From positions 1,674,001-1,738,000 of the forward strand of contig JAGYXB010000456.1 in NCBI GenBank assembly GCA_022495005.1: a stretch of DNA of 64,000 bases. The letters are read 5' to 3'. The translations under genes and the position numbers were made by a program. A model generated the notes under the pieces. That model was given only the letters and a program-made list of their open reading frames with translations. It ran no database searches and was not told where the DNA came from. This DNA comes from Rhyacophila brunnea (lineage: Eukaryota; Arthropoda; Insecta; Trichoptera; Rhyacophilidae). Below, in pieces: positions 47,546 through 58,690 of the stretch; positions within the stretch are counted from its first letter, which is position 1; each line of letters opens with the position of its first letter.

Positions 47546-47932
47546 GGGTCTAGGACGATTTGGCACCGGACAACTGGCCGCCACAGAATTCTAAAATAAA
47601 TAGACGTTAGGTACTTATAGGTAAAATTCAATATTATTATTTATACTTCAATGATTATATTATGATTTAATAGTTGGTAAGAATGTAAATATGCAGACAT
47701 AAAACAATGATTTAATCGTGCATATGTTTAAGTTCCATCGAAAAAAGAGTTTTTATTTTATATAAAGCCTTAGGCATGGTAATTCTCAATCCGCGATAAA
47801 GAATACATTATGTTAAGAGTAAAATGAATTCAAACTACTAAGTAGTAGATAGAAACTGATTAAAATACCTCATCTACACGTGTCTACGACAGTGCGGCGT
47901 CCAATTGTCCGGAGGCCAATCGTCCCATTCCC
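47546..47932. mobile_element. MULE-like MITE F10, copy 2
   Basis: Starts GGGTCTAGGACGATTTGGCA and ends CCAATCGTCCCATTCCC. TTTATTTA flanks both sides (8 bp exact, 9 bp if one C is shared). Same orientation and interior as 10327-10693, for example TGATTTAATAGTTGGT and GACGTTAGGTACTTATAG. Confidence 0.85.
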
Positions 47933-48496
47933 TTTATTTACCTGTGCAAAGAATGTGTATGTAGACTCAAATAATACTACATAGAGGATGGTCTCTCACT
48001 GATGCTCCTGCATTATCAAGTATTCTGTACAGAATCCCCTTAGCACCCATCACCAGCACCATATCTTAAATAATTCATTTAAAAAAATACTCGTGGAAGA
48101 GTGAGTCTTGCTGATTTTTAATGAAAAAAAAAGCTTTATACTCTCGAACGTCGACTACTAAACAAGAAAACGCAATGTAATATTTCATGTTAACGGAGAA
48201 AAACTTCATTTAACCATGCGAAAAAATATGTTGATCATTGAAATTCGCTGATTCAATTATGATGAAATCAGCCGCAAAACGATTGAAAAACGATTGCAAA
48301 ACTACGTAAGAATAAATGTCCTAATAATAAAAAAAACTCCTAAAAATAGATGACAGCGGAAACAAGAACGAATATCAGAACAAAAAAATCTGTGTGTGTA
48401 CTTATGTACGCGCGTTAGAAGTTATATTTCTTTGGCGTAACAAAACAAAAACAAAAATTGTGATAACCTAGATTCTTCGACTAGCTCTTAATTATC
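47933..48496. other. No gene recognised
   Basis: AT-rich sequence with no open frame or repeat end that I can support. Confidence 0.5.
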
Positions 48497-48848
48497 TTGT
48501 TAAATTATACACTCAAGAAAAAAGGCCACTTATTGGAGCACCGTTGGTTTATTTCTATACACTTTAACTAATATTTCTAAATTATATAATTTATTACTTC
48601 TCGTTGTTTTTATTTTTAAAGTAACAAATGTCACTCTGACGTTTAATCGTTTGTTTACGTAAAGAATTGCAAATGGCCGACAATAATAAATTCGTTGCCT
48701 AGGCAACGGAACAATTTTACTATCAAACTTGCGTTGATTCGAAGCTAACTTCATACTGTCGCGCGCTTTCGTAACGATGTGCGCGCACAGCTCTCAATTT
48801 CACTCTCTACCAAACGCCCCAAAAGAAGTATAACTTCAAAAACTCATT
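48497..48848 (-). repeat. Dispersed repeat F7, copy 2 (inverted)
   Basis: Reverse complement of 37455-37794. It includes GCGCGCACAGCTCTCAATTT and CTACCAAACGCCCCAAAAGA. A short insertion GTTGCCTAGGCAACG, itself a palindrome, is absent from copy 1. Confidence 0.7.
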
Positions 48849-49337
48849 TCTTTCACATTTGCTCATTTAATATTTTTTTTCATTAATATAATTCATTAAC
48901 AGTTAGACAATATTTGAGTAAACGATGATGAAATTAAATCCATTAAAAATCGGCATTACATAATATTCTGCGGATGAGTTAAAAATATAGCATTGTATTA
49001 TATAGACAGAACATTAGTCTATTGTTGACGTCTAGCGCATATTGTCTACACAGTCGTACCTCAGTATTTTCGTGCAATAATAAATATCCTAAACAGAAGT
49101 AACGGACGGTAATGCGTATCGAAATACGTACCGTTCACTTGGCCAAGCGTATGGAGGCTTTTATTGATTTCCCCCGCTCGGACTGGTCATATATTGATTC
49201 GCGTGACTATTTATTTTACTAGGCCGATGACGAGTGTCTCAAAATGATAACGGAAAGATTAAAAAGAAGTCAAAATATGAAAATATGAAAATATGAAAAC
49301 GCATATTTCATAATAATATGTTTGATCTATACTTCTA

Positions 49338-49776
49338 TTTTACAACGTTTTTACTAGCTCGTATTCTTATTTGTCCGGTATAAATCTTGCAATCGATTTT
49401 TAACCAACTTCCCGACTAGCTAGACATTTGAAATTTTTAGAATTTATCAGAACTTGATGCCAATGCATTCTTTTAATACAGCCATCTTTAAGTAGAATTG
49501 AATTCGTTTTCAGTTAATTCTGTTTTGTATGGAAAGTTATTTCAGAAAAATCCGTAAAAAGTAAAAGACTATTATTGGTCTCTAAGGGGGTGGTCCTAGC
49601 AACTAAATTATTAATATATACGTGCGCTACTATGGAAATCAATATGAATGTCAAAATGACATTTCAGTATTATTTCTATCAAGTAATTTTTTTTTGATCG
49701 TTTAAGCTTATAATAATATGATTCAACAGAAAATTTAAAAACGTTGTATATAAAAAGTTATTTTTATCTTGTAATT
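49338..49776 (-). repeat. MITE family F6, inverted copy
   Basis: TTTTACAACGTTTTTACTAG on the left and AAAAACGTTGTATATAAAAA on the right. The interior is the reverse of 37924-38384 (ACCAACTTCCCGACTAGCTA). Confidence 0.75.
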
Positions 49777-49949
49777 ATTTTATAATAATGAGTAAAATTA
49801 AGTGACCGTCCGTGATTTTAAAATATTAATTTTGATCAAAATTAGAGATTTTTAAATTTTTGAGATTCGATTGATACTCGTATTATGCGAGGATTTTTTG
49901 TCCGTTCGGACAACTTTTTTAATGGTATATAAAATCGGCAGCTTTTTTT

Positions 49950-50234
49950 TCTTCTTCTTCATTCACCCTGTCATGACCCAGCATTGGGGCATAGGGCAAG
50001 GACAAGTTCGCACCACTTCCCTTGATCCATCGCCAACTCTTGCACCTCCCGCTATCCCAGAAATTCAGTGCAAAGATCGCTTTTGTAGCACCGCTGCAGA
50101 GTGAGGGAGGGCCGGCCACGACGACGGAACCCTTGATGCTGTGCCACTAAGGTACGAAGTGTCATACTCTTTGGCGGCATCCGGAACACATGTCCCAGCC
50201 ACGTAAAACGTCTTTTCATGATTACCTCAATCAC
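49950..50234 (-). pseudogene. LINE ORF C-terminal relic
   Basis: The minus strand reads VIMKRRFTWLGHVFRMPPKS and then QHQGFRRRGRPSLTLQRCYK. The WLGHVxRMP block followed by GRP is standard near the end of non-LTR reverse transcriptases. A second frame continues into LNFWDSGRCKSWRWIKG, so there is a frame break. The 3' end runs into GAAGAAGAAG. Confidence 0.75.
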
Positions 50235-50293
50235 CGCTTTTCTAAATTTATAATCTTAAAAAACAAGAATAAGTTTTTCTCATTGGTCTAGAA

Positions 50294-50828
50294 AAGTGGT
50301 TCTCATGTGCCACCCCAGTGGCTGCATGCGGCCACCAACATCATGTTTAGTATTTAATTTCATTAATTGGTTTAACGTTAATTATGCGTTATTCGAAATG
50401 AGTCTTTACTATCACGGTTGAAAAATCTTGGTCGAAGTTATACGTTGACCAAGAATCAAGTCAATTTGAAGACTTGCTTTATTACTATTGTCGATCTTTC
50501 CTACTACTGTATACTATGAAAGATCATTCAGTGTAATGCACTTCATAAAAAACAAATATCGAAGCCAGTTGACAGATGTAAACTTAGAAGCAGCCATGCG
50601 GCTCGCATTGGAAAAAAGGAGTATTGAGGAATTTCCATTTGCATTTCAAATGTCTTTTAGTAAATGGACTTGGCTATAAATAAATTGATCCATTTTTTTA
50701 GTAAATAAATGTTGGCTTTAATTTGTTCAATCACAACAAAAGTAAGATTTGATGCGGCCACCAGACGTTTCCATAGAACTGTCAATGTCAATTGTGCTGC
50801 ACAGTTATATTTCACGTGAGAACCACTG
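50294..50828 (+). mobile_element. Buster-like hAT element, deleted
   Basis: Left AAGTGGTTCTCATGTGCCAC (first base C changed to A). The right end reversed reads CAGTGGTTCTCACGTG. Exact 8-bp TSD GTCTAGAA lies at 50286-50293 and 50829-50836, TA central. It carries a transposase C-terminal fragment on the + strand. GCGGCCACCA blocks are subterminal on both sides. Confidence 0.9.
50488..50679 (+). pseudogene. hAT transposase C-terminal (dimerisation) fragment
   Basis: The open frame reads FPTTVYYERSFSVMHFIKNK, then YRSQLTDVNLEAAMRLALEK, and ends LSFSKWTWL-like (observed MSFSKWTWL) with a stop. The ERSFSVM and LTDxNLE blocks are typical of the hAT dimerisation region in the SCAND3/ZBED5 group. The conserved Cys before ERSFS is Tyr here. 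The catalytic core and BED finger are absent. Confidence 0.85.
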
Positions 50829-51114
50829 GTCTAGAATCTAGATTAATAAATTATATGATAGCGATCAGAGCAGGAAGGTACAACAAAATTTGCTTATCAA
50901 ATTGCGTTAATGTTGACTATTACTTTTTGTATTGAATAAAAGAAATGGCTTATTATATTGGTAATTATCTAGTGAAAATACAATTGTATATTCTTTGAAT
51001 TTACAAAGATACATTAATTTGAGAAGTTATCGGAAGAGTTACACTTCCAAAAAAAAATCTACAATATACACCATTTGGAACACACCAGAAATACTTATAT
51101 CAAAAAAATAGGTC

Positions 51115-51180
51115 ACGAACCCGCATCCATCAGATTCTGGCCAATGTGCTTTACCATTTTAGCCATCTGCACCCTTTTAA
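51115..51180 (-). repeat. tRNA-like repeat fragment
   Basis: On the minus strand GGGTGCAGATGGCTAAAATG and GTAAAGCACATTGGCCAGAA are followed by GATGCGGGTTCGTGACC. D-arm and T-arm order is tRNA-like. The same scheme occurs at 58318-58396. Mutated T-stem, so not a functional tRNA. Confidence 0.5.
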
Positions 51181-51209
51181 ATTACGACAAAATCAACTAA
51201 TAGTCAGAA

Positions 51210-51440
51210 CGCCCACTGTGACCGCGCGGCTTAAGCGTTGGACTATCACGCCGTGCCCAGGTTCAAATCCCGGGTCTGACAAGTACACATGTTGTTTTTC
51301 AATTTGTGTGTGAGTCAGGGTATGGACCTAATAATTTGAGCAAGTGGTTGACATCCATCTCTCGTAAAAAAACAAAATCTGTTAATACAAACCTTTACTC
51401 TGTGGAGGCCCATATGATCCTATTAGGATCGGACATGGTA
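51210..51440 (+). repeat. SINE-A, full-length copy
   Basis: Head CACTGTGACCGCGCGGCTTA, then AGCGTTGGACTATCACGCCG, then the B-box CCCAGGTTCAAATCCCGGGT. Body and tail end GATCGGACATGGTAG with an AT-rich 3' end. It is the most complete SINE-A in the window and the best reference. Confidence 0.9.
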
Positions 51441-52074
51441 GAAAAAATATATATATATATAATTGAAGCGCTCGAAGGTATTAATAATAGGTAGAGGAAG
51501 AACAGATTCTTCTGCAATTTTATCATGAATCATAGTAGGTAGAATGGTGTCAGATTTTTTTGGCGACTAGGGTTAAATCACTTTTTAACGATGTCATTTG
51601 AAAGTAACAATCCTAACACCTAAATGAGTAGCCTGCTCTGCTAGAAGAATCTTCCATTCTACATACTATGATTCCTAGCCTACATCAAGATCTCTTTACA
51701 TTTTTGTTTTAACGTACTTGCACTTTATAATTAAAATCTAATAAAGCTCTAAAAGCTTTCGTCGTAGTGTGGGTCTTATAAAAAAATGAAAAGAAGCTGG
51801 ATATCTTTTATTGAAAAAGGCTTTCCCATCCATATGTAAAAATGGTACGTGACAAGGACAGTATAACTACAAAATGTATTCTCCTATCGTTTCGCAATAT
51901 ATAAAAATGAGGTAACTCCGTTGGATAGGCTATAGTTTAAGGATGGAAGTGGGTCGTAATGAATAGACATCGCGAGAGCCTGCTATTCAATAGACCGGAA
52001 GTTGCATGGAAGTTCAGTCTTATTCTGAGGTAACTGTAATTTACAATAAGATACGGAGATGGATTATTTATGTA

Positions 52075-52500
52075 TTTAAACAAAGACACGTTGAGCACAT
52101 AGCAAATTATTAATTCAAGACGTTCACAACATGGCATTTAGAATAAACAGTACAAATAAATCAAATAGTGAAAAAAACAAAGCAAAAAAAATATTTTATT
52201 GAAAAGAAATAAAATAATAATAATAAAAAACAACAATAATTTTAAAAAAAAAATGAAAATTAAACAATAAAATAGAATTTTAAAAACAGAATAGTTAATG
52301 CATCGCTAAAAATGTCTGCATCTCTAGGGAGTGCATTGACCAGCCGAACAGCCCTTGCTATTGGTGCCTGGTGAGCCTGACATGAGGAAACAGCTTTCAC
52401 CCAAAATAGGTCATGGCTGCGACCACGTATGTAATTGACGGGTCCATTATATAGAAAGTTGAGTAAACATGATTCCTGAAGGCAACCAACCTAATGTTGA
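52075..52500 (-). pseudogene. LINE ORF end and 3' UTR
   Basis: The minus strand reads ESCLLNFLYNGPVNYIRGRS, then HDLFWVKAVSSCQAHQAPIA, then RAVRLVNALPRDADIFSDAL. This is the C-terminus of a CR1/L2-like reverse transcriptase (R..D.F....R.....APIxRAxxLxN.LP..xDIF). The 3' UTR resembles that at 38923. At least one frame break upstream. Confidence 0.75.
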
Positions 52501-52916
52501 TTGAGTTTTAGTGACGATGACAGTAACATTTTATTTAAAAAAGGTGTGAAATAAATAGGTATTTATCATTCGGGACATCTTGCGTATTTGCATATGCTGT
52601 TTTGCATTTTCTATGCAGTCTCATCTTTGATATCTATACTAACTTGCTGTATTTATTAATTCAATTAATCGGGTTACGGTGCTACGGCGTAGCGGCGTAA
52701 ATATTATTAGTAATGCTACGCGAGAACTGCAAAATAATATCTGTGGCTAGCACTCTCAGTCTTGCTACGCCGGTTTTGCATATTACTTTGAGAGAACTTC
52801 TGTTTTAATTATTGTTATGTCAGATATGTGCACTTGCATTGTTCTATACCTACCTATGGACAGAATGTCAATTTTGTACGCATATATCATATTATATATT
52901 TGTACAAGTCACGCTT

Positions 52917-53225
52917 TCATCTTCTTCTTATTGTGCCACCCCCTAGCGGAGGTCGGCCACACATCAAGGCGATCTTAGATTTGTTGTCTGCTACCCGGTA
53001 CAGTTCAGTGGAGCAGCTCTCGTACCAATCACGGAGATTCTTAAGCCATGAAATGCGGCGCCGTTCTCTGCTACGCTCACCATGGATCTTTCCTTGAATG
53101 ACAAGTTGGGGAATGCTGTTGTTTTGTCCGCTCATAATGTGGCCGAGGTACCTACAGAAGTATCCTGGTTTTGATACTATGTAGAACTTCTCGGTCCTTC
53201 CCCATTCGATTGAGATCTTCAGCAT
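52917..53225 (-). pseudogene. LINE ORF C-terminal fragment
   Basis: The minus frame of about 100 codons contains CRYLGHIMSGQNNSIPQLVI, QGKIHGERSRERRRISWLKN and LRDWYESCSTELYRVADNKS. The YxGHIMR...IxQGKIxGxRxxGRRxxSWLxNLRxW pattern is a hallmark of LINE reverse transcriptase tails. It belongs to a different LINE lineage from the fragment at 52075-52500. Confidence 0.88.
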
Positions 53226-54755
53226 TTGTCACCCGGTCAGCCCAAGAAATTTTGAACGTTTTCATACTATACGTTAAATATTTTTTTAATTTGAAGGTTT
53301 TCTACGCACAGTATGACAATTTCGCTGGGAAAGTTAATTTGGTTGATTTATCAAAAAACCATTACAACCGATTCTAAAATCAAAATATAAAATAGTTATG
53401 TCTGCGATGAGGCTTTAAAAAACGTGGAAAATGTGAAAAACTTGAGACTACACACAAAAACTTGACGAGATGAATAAGGTACCTAGTTGCTTTGATTATA
53501 TGTCAGTCGGCCAACCGCGTAAATCACCGGTTGACATTCATGTTTCATTAGATACAGTTTTTCTGATGGAATTACGCGCAAATTGGCAACACAACAATGT
53601 ACAGAGTATTTCACAAAACGTTTGAATGCACCTCCAAGATTTAAAAAAAATATATAACAGTCCTAAAGTGTCTTAAAATAAAGAACCAAATAAAAAGCTT
53701 CAATTATTATGTCATATATTTTTTAGTTAATCATGTTTGGATGTGAAGTATCAGCAGTTGTTTACGCCTGCAAATATCTCAGGGGGAATGTATCTATGAA
53801 ATGTTTATGTTAATGCAATGTCCCATATTATATTATGCAAATTAGAGTCACAGAATAATAAAAATAACAGTTGAAAATTTAAAGTAACTAATAGTTATTA
53901 TCCATTTCTCAGGAGGATCCTGGAGAAAAACACTTATCACAACATCGTAAAATCAGTTAAGTGAGTAGGAAAGTGCATAAAGAAAAAATCAGAAGCTAAC
54001 ACTAGTAAAAAGTCGATTCAAAGGTAAAGCAAGGATAATAAGCGATTTTAACCAACTGAAACATGTCTAAACACAACTAAACAAACACTCAAGATCACAG
54101 TTATTGACAATATTATGCAATATGTAGTTTTTCGGACAAATTGTTCTATATTAACATCTATCGACATAAAATAGAACTAACGGTCTCAGTCGATAATGCA
54201 GTACTCGTCACTTGAACTTATCATATTATATTGTATCTGATATAATGAGTAGTCGATATTAATTCTTTCAATCAAGTAATTCAAAAAAAAATCGTCCCTA
54301 GCATACTGTGGTTGTCTGCAATATACATTAAACTACCAAAATAATAAAGCTATACTAAAATGTAACATTAAAATAGACATGAAACAATAAAAACCGTAAA
54401 GACAGTTCTGTGTTTATTAATCAAATATGTATACATATAAAAAAACTAAACTTGATAGTTGAACGTAGGTAATACAAATTAAAATATAATTGAATTTACG
54501 AGCAACTACAGTTCGTCGTAAACCGGAAAATCATGTGAAATTAGTGGTGTGGGATAGCTTCCAGTGAATAAGAGGCAGTAAAAGCGCGTCAGCCTACTGC
54601 ATGTGAAGGAATTTACTGGGGTCAGTCTTAACTCTGTTCTGAGAAACGCGAAAGACCGTAAAAGGTGGAGAGTCTGGAGTCGCATAGAATATGAACGTAT
54701 TTTAGGGTTAGTTACGATCCTTATCGTTGAAGAAACCACCGACAAAATTACTAAA
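53226..54755. other. No gene recognised
   Basis: AT-rich, with a 79-codon frame at 54506-54745 (minus) that lacks motifs. Nothing else supported. Confidence 0.5.
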
Positions 54756-54761
54756 TTAAAA

Positions 54762-55298
54762 CCCTTTACTGCTTGATTTTTTTTTTTTGAAAAATTTTAT
54801 TTTTTCTTCGTGTCAAAATGCCTTGTGAATGAAGGAAAAATAATGAAAAAAATATTTTTCGAAAATTTCATTAAATTTTGTATGCTACTGGGTGGTGTCG
54901 CAGATTTATGACATTTGGAAATCTTACATTTTAGTATGACAAAATACAAAACCAAATGAAAACAATTATAAAAAACTAATGTACACACCTTATTTGATGT
55001 GTAGATATTTTTATTCAACCAATTTCAATCTTCTGTATATTTTATTTATTTATTTACAAATGCGGATTTTCGCGTATATATGAATTCGTCAGCTGTCAAA
55101 GCAGAAATGCAGAGACTATAATGCAGAAATGCTTTATTTCTTGAAATGTCCAAACAAAATCGGTAAAGTAGGATGTTTATGGTAAAACAGTTTTCTAGGC
55201 ATCGAAAAAGGATATTATTTGATAATTTACACAGATGGCATTGGCTATATCGAAATAGTTTGAAATGTCGCAAATTTGCGACACTATGCAGTAAAGGG
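54762..55298. mobile_element. piggyBac-like MITE, copy 2
   Basis: Ends CCCTTTACTGCTTGATTTTT and, reversed, CCCTTTACTGCATAGTGTCG. About 95% or more identical to 22288-22826. The right flank is CTAA (a one-base change from TTAA). The left has TTAAAA, so the duplicated TTAA has mutated. Confidence 0.88.
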
Positions 55299-55519
55299 CT
55301 AAGTTATCATAATATTCTATTGAATAAATAAGCTATAGATATGCAACAAAAAAAATTATAAATCTATGAAAATTTCAGTTGAATATATCTGTGTTTTTTA
55401 TATAAAATAATATGGACGCTACCTGATATTCATAATACGTATTTCGTTTCACCAGAATTGATGTTTTATTTAAATGAAAGATATTCTAAAACGATCTCTT
55501 TGATATCAAAAGGGGCTTA

Positions 55520-55592
55520 AATCCTTTAAGGGCCGTGTAACCTTTCACAGGTCTGGTACATACTAATAAGGGTTACACGAGGGCTAAAATTC
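55520..55592. repeat. Short hairpin
   Basis: TTTAAGGGCCGTGTAACC pairs with GGGTTACACGAGGGCTAAA across a 30-base loop. It could be two ends of a tiny element. Confidence 0.6.
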
Positions 55593-56302
55593 ATCCAGAC
55601 TCAATTAATTCAAAGAGCGTTAATTAATTTCTGAATAGCTTTGGACTAAAAATTAGTTTAAGATTACACCATCTATTGCTCTATCTATTTTTCTCTGTAG
55701 TTTTGTTCTAGCTCAAAAATATTACGCTGAACAGATCTCTTTTATAAAATGTTATATGGAAAAATAAACAATAACGTTATAACATAATATAAAAATGCAG
55801 TTTGCATCTGCGGTTCTCTGACTTTTTATAGATGTTTATTGCCAACTGTTGCTTTAAATGGAGAATGAATACTGCTGATCTGTGACGATATCCTGTCACG
55901 ATTTACTTATCAAATAGAATAAAAATTAAAAGCAGCAGACAAAACTGATCCATAGAATTTTCGATTGGCAAGTGCGTACGCTGCCGATTACGCTATTTCA
56001 GCTGTTGTGTGACTATTTTTTCTTTAATTACTTATTGTAATTAATTAATTTAATAAATTATATATTTTATTGCATCATTGTCCAATTTTTTATTTTAAAA
56101 TTAAATTTGCATTTTATTTCCATCGATAAAGACTAAAACTTTCATCATAGACATAAACCAATAGATTTTCGATTTGTAAAAGACATTGGGGGTGGCTGCA
56201 ATATAATAATTTCAATCTTATTATCAATAGTACTATCCTTGAAATAAAAAAGAATTTTGGTAAAGCTATATAATATTATCGTAAAAGTTTTATACGATTC
56301 TA
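55593..56302. other. No gene recognised
   Basis: AT-rich sequence. Nothing supported. Confidence 0.5.
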
Positions 56303-56671
56303 TTTTTTATTCAACAAATAATTCACAAGATTTAAGAATGTAACATTCTTTTTATTGAACATACATTATTTGATAACACTTCTGAGAATATAATATAATC
56401 AATAGAAAAATCTTTTTTGGAAAAATACGACACCCAGCAGGAATCGAGCCTGCGTCTCTCGGGATTGGCGCCCATTCGCCGCAATTTAGAAAGTGCTTCA
56501 GAGAGTATTGTAAGAGCCATTACTTAGTCACAATTACATAAGATGCATATAGCATTATAGTCAATGCGAATGGACGCGAATCCCGAGAGACGCAGGTTCG
56601 ATTCCTGCTGGGTGTCGTATTTTTTTCAAAAAGATTTTCTATGGGTTATGTATTTCTCAGAAGTGTTTTCG
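56303..56671. repeat. Foldback F9, most complete copy, with two inverted tRNA-like cores
   Basis: Left end TTTTTTATTCAACAAATAAT then ACACTTCTGAGAATATAAT. At 56431-56480 CGACACCCAGCAGGAATCGA and GCGTCTCTCGGGATTGG, and at 56568-56625 the inverse: CGAATCCCGAGAGACGCAGG and TTCGATTCCTGCTGGGTGTC. The arms are about 105 bp. It ends TTTCTCAGAAGTGTTTTC. Confidence 0.78.
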
Positions 56672-56689
56672 TTTTTTTCGTTTTGTCAG

Positions 56690-57470
56690 CGTCTTTGATT
56701 TGTATAATTTAAATTCTACCACAAAGAAAAAAAATGTCAATTATATTTTAAAAGGTCTGCAGAATATACATTTTCTTCTTTATTAAAAATTCTTAAATTA
56801 ATTACCAGTGACAAACATTTTCCCTAAGAAAACTTTCCGTACAACTCAAATCTTCTTTTTATCTACTTACCTTATAAAGAAAGCTCTTGCGGTTCAAGCG
56901 AAATTTACGCATGTCTTTCTGAAAGCTTTCGCTCATGTTATTCACGTATCATATTATGTGTACCTTATATCAACGGAATAAAAATAGTTGAACAGATGTA
57001 TTGAAAAAAAAAATTTTTACTTTGTTTTTTGTTTACAAAATTTTGCACGTATTTCTAGCCAGTTAGAAAATGTGTAAAAAAAATCTAGCATAAAAAAAAA
57101 TCGTGAAAGTGCTGTATTATACAATTGTCGTACATTTCTAATGTTTTCATATACATTATAATATAATACTCTCATGAATACCCAAAACATTATGCTGTTA
57201 ATAGTTTTAAAAAAATCATGCGAGAGAAAAAAATATTATTTTTGAGTGTACCGCAAATTTGTATAATTGGAATAGTGTGCCATGACGCGCAAAAGGTTGG
57301 TTCTCACTAACTTAAGCTTTCAGAACTAACTCCTGGGAAGCTGATATACTCGTATAATGAGATAAATACATGGTGGATGGATGCAAAATAAATTAAAATT
57401 GCATGACTGTTTGAACTATTTAAAACCTGTCTCTCATTCAAATTATATTGACAGCCCAAGCGTTATGTTA
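56690..57470. other. No gene recognised
   Basis: AT-rich with A-runs. No supported feature. Confidence 0.5.
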
Positions 57471-57474
57471 TGTT

Positions 57475-57890
57475 TTTCCGGTTACATGTAAGTTGTAGCA
57501 GTTGCGTATGCAGTTCATCGTGTTACATTTATTCGTGCGCCGTAGTACGAGAAACATGAGTTCGTATAACATTTTATCAAATGACGAGTTCTTCTTGAAC
57601 AATTCACCGTGGAATACATTTGTACCTATCTTACAAAATGCGGCGATAGTTTGCAAATAGTACTGTTCCAATTAGATTAATCCTAACCTAACCTAACCTA
57701 ACCTAGTAAAGACATCTCATAAAATTCGCCGCATGTTGTAGCATACGTACAAATATACTCCACGGTGAAATGTTCAACGAAGAACTCTTCATTTGATTAA
57801 ATGTTACTCGAACTCATGTTTCATGTACTGCGGCGCACGAATAAGTGTCCTGCGGTGAACTGTTTAGGTACAAATTTCCGGATACGATTT
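57475..57890. repeat. Foldback family F3 with telomere-like tract, copy 3
   Basis: Left TTCCGGTTACATGTAAGTTG, right GTACAAATTTCCGGATACGA. Central CCTAACCTAACCTAACCTAA (57682-57706, about five TTAGG units on the minus strand). The two halves are inverted (ACTGCGGCGCACGAATAAGT and ATTTATTCGTGCGCCGTAGT), more clearly than in copies 1 and 2. Confidence 0.8.
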
Positions 57891-58053
57891 TTCCCTATAT
57901 CAAGGATATAAGTCTAAACGATCTGTAGACTTTTCAAGAAAATATTATATATATACATTATGATGCCCTTTATTTTTTCTCATTTTATAATAATCACATA
58001 ACATATAATAATACAATAAAATACTATTATTTCAAACGTAGTTATAATATTGA

Positions 58054-58235
58054 ACCACGATGGCCGAGCGTTTACGTGTCATGTTTATAACAATATCGTG
58101 ATTCACGGGTCTGATAAATTCACATATTTTTAAGACCCAGAGTATGGACCTTATAGATTGAACAAAGTTGAGTTGTCATAAAAACATAAATATGTTAATT
58201 CAGCATCCATTCTGTGGTGGCCCATTTAGAATCGA
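58054..58235 (+). repeat. SINE-A, diverged copy
   Basis: CCACGATGGCCGAGCGTTTA is an A-box head. GAGTATGGACCTTATAGATT and CTGTGGTGGCCCATTTAGAA follow in SINE-A order. The T-arm is lost. Confidence 0.6.
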
Positions 58236-58317
58236 ACACTATATTTTATCGAATATACATAATTTGAAAATTCCTCAGGTATTATACACCTACTAAAAGA
58301 ATCTTTTTTGATAAAAA

Positions 58318-58396
58318 TACGAAGCCCGACGGGACTTGAACCTGTAACCAATGGATTCGCACCAATGTGCTTTACCAATTAAGCTACTAGCATCCT
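58318..58396 (-). tRNA. tRNA-like sequence, probably part of a repeat
   Basis: On the minus strand TAGCTTAATTGGTAAAGCAC gives a GCTT/AAGC D-stem and GGTTCAAGTCCCG a B-box. The acceptor stem and U33 of the anticodon loop are not conserved (CGA would be read at the anticodon). The flank TTTTTTGATAAAAATACGAA resembles F9. A functional gene is unlikely. Confidence 0.35.
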
Positions 58397-58615
58397 ACTT
58401 AATAAATCCTTATACTTAAAACATCCTACTTAAACCTACAACGAATTTAACTTGTAGTTCTTTTATGAAATTTTTATCAAATTGCGTTAATGTTGACAAT
58501 CGGTTTTTGTATTTTAAATTAAGGTATCATCAATTCCCCTAATAACTAACTGACGCCAGGACCACTCAACATTTTTAGTTATAACGTATGTGCACTTGCT
58601 CATAATTGAATAAAC

Positions 58616-58690
58616 CATTTTTTTTATATTCAACGAATAATTTACAAGATGTGAGAATGCAGGTAATATACCATAAGTTGAATATACATA
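58616..58690 (+). repeat. F9 left-end fragment
   Basis: TTTTTTATATTCAACGAATA then ATTTACAAGATGTGAGAATG, matching the left ends of F9 copies at 41.7 and 56.3 kb and the inverse of 1660-1698. Confidence 0.6.

Noticed and set aside
58318..58396. A functional tRNA gene
   Set aside because: The acceptor stem does not pair and the base before the anticodon is not T; it occurs within a repeat context.
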